DNA from: Pannonibacter phragmitetus DSM 14782
Lineage (GTDB): Bacteria; Pseudomonadota; Alphaproteobacteria; Rhizobiales; Stappiaceae
Assembly (NCBI RefSeq): GCF_000382365.1
Contig: NZ_KB908236.1
Span: 1-50,237 of the forward strand
Length of the DNA: 50,237 nt
Direction of reading: 5' to 3'
Shown here: in pieces, positions 33,760-40,195 of the stretch
Numbering within the stretch: position 1 is the first letter of the stretch
Layout of the letters: each line of letters starts with the position of its first letter
Made by a program: the position numbers and the translations under genes
Notes under the pieces: model-generated
The model's database searches: none
Seen by the model: the letters and a program-made list of their open reading frames with translations, nothing else
What the model was told of the DNA's origin: nothing

Positions 33760-34418
33760 CCGTGAGCCGAAAGCGCACCGCCGTTCTGATTTCGGGCCGG
33801 GGCAGCAACATGCTGTCGCTGATCGAGGCTGCGAAGGACCCTGCCTATCCGGCAGAGATCGTCCTCGTTGTCTCAAACCGGCCGGATGCAGGCGGCATTG
33901 CCCGGGCGGAGAGCTTTGGCATTCCGGCCAAGGTTCTCGATCACAAGACCTTTGGCCGTGACCGGGAAGCCTTCGAGCGCGCGCTGGACGCCATGCTGGT
34001 GGCAGAAGGCATCGAACTGGTGGTGCTCGCCGGTTTCATGCGGCTGATGACGCCCTGGTTCGTGGAGCGCTGGAACGGGCGGATGATCAACATCCACCCT
34101 GCCCTGCTGCCGTCCTTCAAGGGCCTTCACACCCACGAGCGTGCGCTGGAAGCGGGCGTGCGCCTGCATGGCGCGACCGTGCATTTCGTCTCGCCCGGCA
34201 TGGACGAAGGCGCCATCATTGCGCAGGGCGCCGTACCCGTGCTGTCCGGCGACACACCAGAAGCACTGGGCGCAAGGGTGCTGACCGTCGAGCACCAGAT
34301 CTATCCGCAGGCGCTGGCGCTGGTTGCCTCCGGTCAGATGCAGCTGGAAGATGGCAAGGCCGTCTGCCGCGCTGCGGCTGAGAATGCCGAAGGCCGCCTC
34401 ATAGCGCCGCGCTGGTAG
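33756..34418 (+). CDS. purN: Phosphoribosylglycinamide formyltransferase
   Basis: A 220-residue enzyme of step three in purine synthesis, which formylates GAR with 10-formyl-tetrahydrofolate. The N-terminal nucleotide site is [14 protein letters not shown]. Catalytic residues sit in [18 protein letters not shown] (Asn and His) and [13 protein letters not shown] (Asp). The start overlaps the purM stop. It ends three bases from the stop of the convergent amidase, with no terminator between. Confidence 0.97.
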   Translation: MTVSRKRTAVLISGRGSNMLSLIEAAKDPAYPAEIVLVVSNRPDAGGIARAESFGIPAKVLDHKTFGRDREAFERALDAMLVAEGIELVVLAGFMRLMTPWFVERWNGRMINIHPALLPSFKGLHTHERALEAGVRLHGATVHFVSPGMDEGAIIAQGAVPVLSGDTPEALGARVLTVEHQIYPQALALVASGQMQLEDGKAVCRAAAENAEGRLIAPRW

Positions 34419-34421
34419 TCG

Positions 34422-35846
34422 TCACAACTCCAGCCCGCCCGTCCCGATCCCCGCCGCTTCCTCATAGGCCAGCGCAAATTCCAGTGTCTGCCGGTCCGCC
34501 CGTGGCGCGCCGATGAGCTGCACGCCGGCCGGCAATCCGCCTGACCCAAAACCTGCAGGGACGGCAGCCACGGGGAGGCCCGCCAGCGTCGGGCCAATGA
34601 CCACTTCCATCCAGCGGTGATAGGTGTCCATCGTCCGCCCTCCGATCTCACTGGGCCAGGGCAGATTGACATCGAAGGGAAACACCTGCGCTGACGGCAG
34701 GATCAGGAAGTCGTAAGTCTCGAACATGCGCCGCATCACGCCGTGCCAGCTGGTGCGCACCACGGAAGCGGTGTGAATGTCTGCCGCGCTCTTGCTCAGG
34801 GCCTGCTCGAATTCGTAATGCATCTGGGCGTTGAGCTTCGAGCGTGCCTCCGGCTTGTCGTAGAACCCGCGCAGGCCATGAGCGACGGAGAAGCTGCGCA
34901 AGGTCAGCCAGCAGTCCCACAGCTTTGCAAAGTCGAATGGCGGCGTCACCTCCACCACCTCGCAGCCCATGGCGGACAGCACATCCAGCGCCTTTCGGCA
35001 GACCTCAAGCACGCCCGGCTCAAACGGCAGATAGCCGCCCATATCCCCCAGCCAGGCAACCTTTCTGCCCGTGAGATTGGCAGCTCCGCGCAAGCTCAGG
35101 TCTTCATCGGCGAGCGACAGCGGGTCAACCGGATCATATCCGGCCTGCGTTTCCAGAAGACGCGCCATGTCGGCCACCGTGCGCCCCATGGGGCCGTTGA
35201 TTCCAAGCTGGCTGAAGAACAGATCCGGGCTCTTGCCGTTCGGCACCCGGCCAAAGCTGGGGCGGAAACCGTAGACATTGTTGAACCCGGCCGGATTGCG
35301 CAGCGAGCCCATCATGTCGGAGCCATCGGCCACCGGCAGCAGCCTTGCGGCCAGGGCCGCAGCCGCGCCGCCGCTGGAGCCCCCGGCACTGCGCGCCGGA
35401 TCATGCGGATTGCGTGTCGCCCCATGCACCGGATTGCGGGTGTGTGAGCCCAGCCCGAACTCGGGCGTATTGGTCTTGCCAATGAAAATGGCCCCCGCCG
35501 CCCGCACCCGCGCCACATGGATGGAATCAGCCGGGGACACATAGCCGGGGAACAGGGGCGAGCCCCATGAGCATGGCAGGCCCTTCACCTCCGCCAGATC
35601 CTTCACCGCCTGCGGCATTCCGTGCATCCAGCCGCGCGAGTGCCCGTCCGCCAGCTCCCGGTCGCACGCGCGCGCCTCTTCCAGCAGTTCTCTTGCAGGC
35701 CGCAGATAAATGAGCGCGTTGATCAGCGGATTGATCCGCCCGATCCGCTCCAGATAGGCCTCCATCACGGAAACGCAGGAGATCTGCCGTTGATGGATGG
35801 CAGCGGAAAGCTGGACGGCGGAAAGCGTTGTAATGCTGGTCTGCAT
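34422..35846 (-). CDS. Amidase signature-family amidase
   Basis: A 474-residue cytoplasmic amide hydrolase with the Ser-cisSer-Lys triad: Lys82 in AVKDLAEVKG, the cis-Ser in GGSSGG (Ser157) and the nucleophile in DMMGSLRNPA (Ser181). The remaining AS fold is present, including GPMGRTVADMARLLE and AGLPVAAVPAGF. DMMGS replaces the more common D(T/I/M)GGS, a small deviation. The substrate is unknown. ATG 35846 is chosen because the longer frame is non-conserved leader. It is divergent from the four NHLP precursor genes; amidases often accompany nitrile hydratase genes, which makes the pairing notable. Confidence 0.9.
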   Translation of the reverse strand: MQTSITTLSAVQLSAAIHQRQISCVSVMEAYLERIGRINPLINALIYLRPARELLEEARACDRELADGHSRGWMHGMPQAVKDLAEVKGLPCSWGSPLFPGYVSPADSIHVARVRAAGAIFIGKTNTPEFGLGSHTRNPVHGATRNPHDPARSAGGSSGGAAAALAARLLPVADGSDMMGSLRNPAGFNNVYGFRPSFGRVPNGKSPDLFFSQLGINGPMGRTVADMARLLETQAGYDPVDPLSLADEDLSLRGAANLTGRKVAWLGDMGGYLPFEPGVLEVCRKALDVLSAMGCEVVEVTPPFDFAKLWDCWLTLRSFSVAHGLRGFYDKPEARSKLNAQMHYEFEQALSKSAADIHTASVVRTSWHGVMRRMFETYDFLILPSAQVFPFDVNLPWPSEIGGRTMDTYHRWMEVVIGPTLAGLPVAAVPAGFGSGGLPAGVQLIGAPRADRQTLEFALAYEEAAGIGTGGLEL

Positions 35847-36214
35847 GATGGTTCGGCGGCTCCTGATGCGTTGTGCGCCTGCGCGGGGGCAGCCAATCGT
35901 CGTCCATTCCGGCGGCACTTGTCGAGGCCATGATTGCGGCAAAAAACCGGCAAGCGAACTGCGGCAGGATTTGGAACTTTTCAGGTCCAATCACCATCAG
36001 CCGTCAGCCATGCAATAGAAAAGAAACATCAGGAACAGGGCACGCCGCATGTAACGCGTGACCGGATTTTCCGGAATTTCTTTTCATCTCCTGATACTTC
36101 TGCGAGTTCCGCAGATATTCAGGCGGACACTACGAACTTTCGAACCTAAATGCTTGTCTGCTGTGTCAGCATCGAACGCTGGCAGCTGCAAGCGGAAAGA
36201 TAAAGGCCATTCAC
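35847..36214. promoter_or_regulatory. Divergent control region between amidase and NHLP genes
   Basis: These 368 bases should hold promoters for both the amidase and the precursor operon. I see a short hairpin TCTGCG-AGTTC-CGCAGA (36099-36115) and CCGG-ATTTT-CCGG (36062-36074), but no convincing -35/-10 pair. No gene is supported here. The region is somewhat AT-richer than its surroundings. Confidence 0.45.
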
Positions 36215-36559
36215 ATGACCAGTTCAACAGACCCGATGGCTCGCGTCCGCCTGCATGTTGAGGAAGCGCTGCTGGCGAAGGCTGGCGAAGATGCCGCCTT
36301 CCGCGCCCTTCTGCTGAGCGATCCGCGCGCTGCCCTGAAGCAGCTGCTTGGCGTGGACCCGATCCCCTCGCTCAAGATCCGCGTCATCGAGGAACAGGCT
36401 GGCGAGGTCACCCTCGTCCTGCCCCGCGCGATTTCGCAGAACGATCTGCCGGAAGAATTGCCGGATGAGCTTCTCGATTTTGCCTCTGGCGGCAATGCCA
36501 AGGAGTGCTGGTGGAAGTTCAACCAGTGGGCCTACAAGCAGGACTGGCTGCCCAAATAA
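36215..36559 (+). CDS. NHLP-type RiPP precursor 1
   Basis: A 114-residue precursor with a nitrile-hydratase-alpha-like leader: AFRALLLSDPRAALKQLLG, then IPSLKIRVIEEQAGEVTLVL and PEELPDELLDFASGG. This is the LLxDPxAALxxLLG...LKIxVVEE...LVLP...ELxDExLxxxxGG pattern of the NHLP leader family. The core after Gly-Gly (92-93) is 21 residues, with one Cys at 98 (NAKECWWKFNQWAYKQDW) and four Trp. The leader has an extra three residues before PDELLD relative to the other three. No signal peptide. First of four tandem genes. Whether the core is modified and excreted is inferred from the family. Confidence 0.85.
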   Translation: MTSSTDPMARVRLHVEEALLAKAGEDAAFRALLLSDPRAALKQLLGVDPIPSLKIRVIEEQAGEVTLVLPRAISQNDLPEELPDELLDFASGGNAKECWWKFNQWAYKQDWLPK

Positions 36560-36582
36560 CGCAATCCGGCAAGGAGAACAGC

Positions 36583-36918
36583 ATGTCTCATCTCACAGAC
36601 ACCATGGCATCCGCCCGCGCCCACATCGAGGCTGCGCTGATCGAAAAGGCCACGTCTGACGCAGCCTTCTGCGAGCTGCTGAAGAGCAATCCGCATGCCG
36701 CCCTGCGTGAGCTGCTCGGCAATGATCCGATCCCGTCGCTGAAGATCACCGTGGTGGAAGAGCGGGCTGGCGAAGTCACGCTCGTTCTGCCCCGCAAGAT
36801 CGCTCAGGACGAGCTGCCGGACGAGCTGCTTGATTACGCCTCAGGCGGTAACGCGCAGGAATGCTGGAACCAGTTCAAGAACGACTGGCTCTTCGGCCGG
36901 TTCGACAAGAAGAAGTAA
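36583..36918 (+). CDS. NHLP-type RiPP precursor 2
   Basis: A 111-residue paralogue of precursor 1. The leader carries ELLKSNPHAALRELLGNDPI, PSLKITVVEERAGEVTLVLP and DELPDELLDYASGG. The 22-residue core after Gly-Gly (88-89) is NAQECWNQFKNDWLFGRFDK plus two Lys, with Cys at 94, the same offset from GG as in its neighbours. The leader has one additional Cys (residue 30). AGGAG lies upstream of ATG 36583. It starts 23 bases after precursor 1. Confidence 0.85.
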   Translation: MSHLTDTMASARAHIEAALIEKATSDAAFCELLKSNPHAALRELLGNDPIPSLKITVVEERAGEVTLVLPRKIAQDELPDELLDYASGGNAQECWNQFKNDWLFGRFDKKK

Positions 36919-36950
36919 CCACTTATCACTTGATCAGAAAGGACATTCAG

Positions 36951-37283
36951 ATGACGTCCATGACAGATGCCGTTGCCGGCGCCCGTGCCCACATCGAGGC
37001 TGCGCTCGTTGCCAGGGCGACCTCCGACACGGCCTTCCGCGAGCTGCTGAAGAGCAACCCGCATGCCGCTATCCGCGAGATGTTCGGCAGTGATCCGATC
37101 CCCTCGATGAAGATCAGCGTCGTCGAGGAAGAGGCCGGCGAAGTGCTTCTCGTGCTGCCGCGCTCCATCGCCGAAGACGAGCTGCCGGATGAGCTGCTCG
37201 ATTATGCCTCCGGTGGCAGCCTCGACAAGTGCCTGCGTGACATCGGCTTCTTCACGCCGATCGAAGGCCGCGGCCTGTTCTGA
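36951..37283 (+). CDS. NHLP-type RiPP precursor 3
   Basis: A 110-residue paralogue. Its leader is almost the same as that of precursor 2 over ARAHIEAAL, ELLKSNPHAA and DPIPSMKISVVEE, and ends DELPDELLDYASGG (Gly-Gly 88-89). The 21-residue core is unrelated to the first two except for the Cys (94): SLDKCLRDIGFFTPIEGRGL. ATG 36951 follows AAAGGA. Leader-conserved, core-divergent paralogues are the usual mark of a RiPP precursor family sharing one maturation system. Confidence 0.85.
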   Translation: MTSMTDAVAGARAHIEAALVARATSDTAFRELLKSNPHAAIREMFGSDPIPSMKISVVEEEAGEVLLVLPRSIAEDELPDELLDYASGGSLDKCLRDIGFFTPIEGRGLF

Positions 37284-37294
37284 GGATGACAATC

Positions 37295-37636
37295 ATGAGC
37301 GAAATCATTGCCTATCCATTCGAAAAGGCCCGCGCCCTGCTGGAGGCCGAACTTCGGAGCAAGGCACAGTCAGACACAGCCTTCCGAGCTGCGCTTCTGA
37401 GCGATCCGCACGCAGCACTCCTGGATCTGCTCGGCACGGATCCGGTGCCCAGCCTTGCGATCCGCGTTCTGGAAGAAGCCGCAGGAGAGATCGTGCTGGT
37501 GCTGCCGCGCAGGATCGAAGCAGATGAACTGCCGGACGAGCTGCTCGATTACGCCTCCGGCGGCGCCTACAAAGGCTGCAAGGGCGACGGCTGGACCCAG
37601 GACAAGCTGAGCCGCATCGGCATCGATCCTTTTTGA
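37295..37636 (+). CDS. NHLP-type RiPP precursor 4
   Basis: A 113-residue paralogue with the most divergent leader: SEIIAYPFEKARALLEAEL, then AALLSDPHAALLDLLGTDPV, PSLAIRVLEEAAGEIVLVLP and DELPDELLDYASGG (Gly-Gly 89-90). The 23-residue core has one Cys (95), keeping the GG-X4-C spacing: AYKGCKGDGWTQDKLSRIG. ATG 37295 is preferred because GAGGA lies eight bases upstream; ATG 37286 is in frame. The ribosome-binding site overlaps the precursor 3 stop. A terminator follows. Confidence 0.83.
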   Translation: MSEIIAYPFEKARALLEAELRSKAQSDTAFRAALLSDPHAALLDLLGTDPVPSLAIRVLEEAAGEIVLVLPRRIEADELPDELLDYASGGAYKGCKGDGWTQDKLSRIGIDPF

Positions 37637-37652
37637 TCAGATCATTTGCATG

Positions 37653-37679
37653 GAGGCCGGGAGTTCCCCGGCCTCTTTT
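37653..37679. terminator. Intrinsic terminator after the precursor operon
   Basis: GAGGCCGGG and CCCGGCCTC form a 9-bp stem with a 5-base loop, followed by TTTT. It can also serve the convergent cbiM gene (stop at 37692). Confidence 0.85.
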
Positions 37680-37691
37680 CATGCCAAAGGT

Positions 37692-38372
37692 TCAGCCCGC
37701 CACATGAAGCCTTGCGTTGAACAGCGGGCTCCGGCTGAGGTGCTTCAGAGCCTTTGCGCCCGCCAGCACGCCGAGATCCACCAGCGGCTCCAGAATGATC
37801 ACGGTCATATAGGCCGCACCGAAGCTGGCCACGTCCGCCAGGTTCTCCGCAGAAAAGCCGTGGCCGTAGATGGCCCAGAAGGCCACCCAGGCAACAATGC
37901 CGCCCTGATAGGCGGTGGAAAGCGCCAGCGCCTGCGAGTACTTCAAGTCCACATAAGGCGTCGACGGCGCAATGATTCGCTTTGCCAGCAGGCTGATGCC
38001 AAAGAGCGGCACCAGCAGCGTGGTGACATTCATGCCATACTGCGGCAGGTCGAAGGGTGCAAAGAACAGCCCCTGCATCAGCAGACCGGCCGCCAGACCG
38101 ATGGCAGCAGCCCCTGCCCCGAACAGCAGCAGCAGGGTCGAGCCGAGAATCAGATGCACCTCGGACACGCCCACGGGGTGATGCGGCAGCACCTCGAAGA
38201 AGCAGAACACGAGCGCAGCCGTCATGATGCTGCGCAGGAGAAGCGGAATGGCACCGCCATTGGTCCGCAGATCGTCAATTGCGAGTTTTGCCGCAAGCCC
38301 GAAAGCCGCTGCCGCCGTGCCGTAACTCAGGATGATCTTCGCGCCTTCAACGACGCCTTCCTCGATATGCAT
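37692..38372 (-). CDS. cbiM: CbiM-type cobalt-transport membrane protein
   Basis: A 226-residue membrane protein with about six helices, starting MHIEEGVVEGAKIILSYG. The N-terminal Met-His is the metal ligand in the CbiM/NikM family, and VSEVHLILGSTLLLLFGAGAA matches the family's central block. It should be the substrate-specific part of an ECF-type Co2+ (possibly Ni2+) importer. The partner cbiN/Q/O genes are not present, so it may act alone or with distant partners. AAAGGA lies six bases before ATG 38372. A cobalamin riboswitch in the leader supports cobalt and B12 supply as its role. Confidence 0.85.
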   Translation of the reverse strand: MHIEEGVVEGAKIILSYGTAAAAFGLAAKLAIDDLRTNGGAIPLLLRSIMTAALVFCFFEVLPHHPVGVSEVHLILGSTLLLLFGAGAAAIGLAAGLLMQGLFFAPFDLPQYGMNVTTLLVPLFGISLLAKRIIAPSTPYVDLKYSQALALSTAYQGGIVAWVAFWAIYGHGFSAENLADVASFGAAYMTVIILEPLVDLGVLAGAKALKHLSRSPLFNARLHVAG

Positions 38373-38436
38373 GCTCGTTCCTTTCTGCGCCCGCCGCGCA
38401 TGGGACTGGGTGGGGCTTTGCGCCCGGTCATGTGAT

Positions 38437-38612
38437 GGACAGGTATCCTGGCTCACGGTTCACCGCTTCGCCTGCCTTCCCAGCCTGTGGGCCAGTGGCA
38501 TCGGGGCGTCGCTCGCCGTTTACAGTTGCGGGGGCAGCCGGGGAATCAGGCCTTGCCTCACATGCAAGCCCTTCACCCCGTTCCCTGATTTTTGCCGCAG
38601 CAGACCTCGTCT
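38437..38612 (-). ncRNA. Cobalamin riboswitch
   Basis: The leader of cbiM contains, in order on the reverse strand, GGGAACGGGGTGAAGGGC, the conserved core GGCTGCCCCCGCAACTGTAA, GATGCCACTG, GGCTGGGAAGGC, and the B12-box sequence GAGCCAGGATACCTGTCC. These are the hallmark elements of the AdoCbl riboswitch class. The B12 box ends about 65 bases before the cbiM start. High B12 should reduce expression of the transporter. Confidence 0.95.
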
Positions 38613-38909
38613 GTGCGGCCCATCAGCGGCACTCTAGCTCACACGGAAACAATGCCAAAGCATTTGTGCGGGCTTGCAAGGCTTCCACACACCGGCAAAA
38701 AGTATGAGCCTGCGGCGTCAAAGCGCCCTGAAATTGCCCGCTTTGACAGATCATTTCACAAAGCCGTTATGCCGGAGTAGTTTAACCTGCCTCACGGACG
38801 GTCATGTTCCGGCCAAAGACCTGTGTGTGACGCAGGTCACGGACCCGGATGGCAAGGTTGGGACATGGTTCCGGCGGTTTAGATTTCAGTTCTCAATCTG
38901 GAGCTTCAA

Positions 38910-40070
38910 ATGCGATCCTTTCTGATGCGCGGTGTCAGCGCTTCTGTCATGACTCTGGTGCTGGCCCACGGCGCACTGGCCTTCGAAGCGACCGGCAATG
39001 ACATTGCCGATGCTTTCCTGACCCGTCTTGAAGCCGGGGAAGTGAAGGTCGTGTCGGTCGGCGGCGTATCGGAGGATGGCAGCGAGGTCACCATCGAAGA
39101 CGTTGCCCTCGAAGGCAAGACGCCGGAGGACGGCGCGGGCTCCATTGGCGTCATCACGCTGACCAACGGTGAGGTGCAGGCTGACGGCACCATGACGCTC
39201 GACGGGCTCGCCCTCGAGGAAGCCTATCTGGAAGACAAGACGGGCACGGCCGTTTCCGTCGCATCCTTTGTTGCCAGTGAAGTGGTCCTGCCCCCGGCCG
39301 ACGGCTCCAAGGCCTTCGAGGATGTGGCCGATTACAAGAGCATCGAGGCCGAAGGCATCGAGATTACGGAAGGCGACACCACAAAGGCGCGCCTGGAATC
39401 GGCCTATGCCGCCATCAACAGCCGCGAAGACAAACTGCCGACCGCAGGCGAACTGAGCCTTTCCGGCCTGACCATGGCCGTTTCGGAGATGGATGCTTCC
39501 TCGGCAAAGCAGCTGACCGATCTTGGCTATGAGACCATCAGCGCCGATCTGACGACCGACTTCAAGTGGGACCCGGTGACTGGGATTCTGGACCTGCAGA
39601 AGCTGGACATCACCGCTGCCGATATGGGTGGTGTTGCCCTGGCCGTGCAGATCGGCGGCTTCACCAAGGAAGTGGCCGAAAAGCTCTCCGCCGCCAAGGA
39701 CAACAGCGACGAAGCCATGGCCATCCTTCAGGGGCTGACCGTCAACTCCATGCGCCTGCGTTTCGACAACGGCTCCATCGTTGACCGTCTGCTGGACCAG
39801 CAGGCCAAGGCTGCCGGTTCGGATCGCACTGCTGTCGTGGGCCAGCTCAAGACCGGCCTGCCGATGATGCTCGCCCTGCTGCAGAACCCGGAGTTCCAGG
39901 CCAAGGTGGCGACGGCTGCAGCCGAGTTCCTCGACAACCCCGTGTCGCTGCAGGCTGACGCCAAGCCGTCTGCACCGGTCTCCATCGCGCAGATCTTCGG
40001 AACGGCCGTGATGGCACCGCAGGGCCTGCCGCAGATCCTCGGGATCGACGTAACTGCCAACAAGAAGTAA
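38910..40070 (+). CDS. Secreted protein of unknown family, paralogue A
   Basis: A 386-residue protein with a signal peptide (cleavage after ALA, about residue 24), so periplasmic or envelope-associated. Most of it is repetitive beta-rich sequence. Acidic, low in Cys, no transmembrane helix after the signal. I recognise no family. The C-terminal half is homologous to the next gene: WDPVTGILDLQKLDITAAD, GFTKEV, and the end motif PVSIAQIFG...APQGLPQILG. GGAG lies six bases before the ATG. A stem-loop separates it from its paralogue, with which it is probably co-transcribed. Confidence 0.75.
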   Translation: MRSFLMRGVSASVMTLVLAHGALAFEATGNDIADAFLTRLEAGEVKVVSVGGVSEDGSEVTIEDVALEGKTPEDGAGSIGVITLTNGEVQADGTMTLDGLALEEAYLEDKTGTAVSVASFVASEVVLPPADGSKAFEDVADYKSIEAEGIEITEGDTTKARLESAYAAINSREDKLPTAGELSLSGLTMAVSEMDASSAKQLTDLGYETISADLTTDFKWDPVTGILDLQKLDITAADMGGVALAVQIGGFTKEVAEKLSAAKDNSDEAMAILQGLTVNSMRLRFDNGSIVDRLLDQQAKAAGSDRTAVVGQLKTGLPMMLALLQNPEFQAKVATAAAEFLDNPVSLQADAKPSAPVSIAQIFGTAVMAPQGLPQILGIDVTANKK

Positions 40071-40075
40071 GCGCC

Positions 40076-40117
40076 GTCCGAGGTTCCTGCATCCTGCGAT
40101 GGAACCTTGGACCGGAC
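40076..40117 (+). promoter_or_regulatory. Intercistronic stem-loop between the paralogues
   Basis: AGGTTCC (40081-40087) and GGAACCT (40101-40107) form a perfect 7-bp stem, extended by GTCC/GGAC with a bulge. No U-tract follows, so it is more likely a message-stability or attenuation element than a full terminator. Confidence 0.5.
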
Positions 40118-40195
40118 GCTGAATTCTGAACCAGCCAGCGCGGCGGTTTGACTGAACTGCCGCGCTTTGCATTTTCACAAAAAGGAGGCCAAGCC

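Noticed and set aside
34419-34421. A terminator between convergent purN and amidase
   Set aside because: Only three bases separate the stops and no stem with a U-tract is present around them.
36215-37636. The four small genes as nitrile hydratase alpha subunits or fragments
   Set aside because: Each is a complete gene of 110-114 codons with its own ribosome-binding site. None has the CxxCSC metal motif, and all end in GG plus a short core, which fits NHLP precursors.
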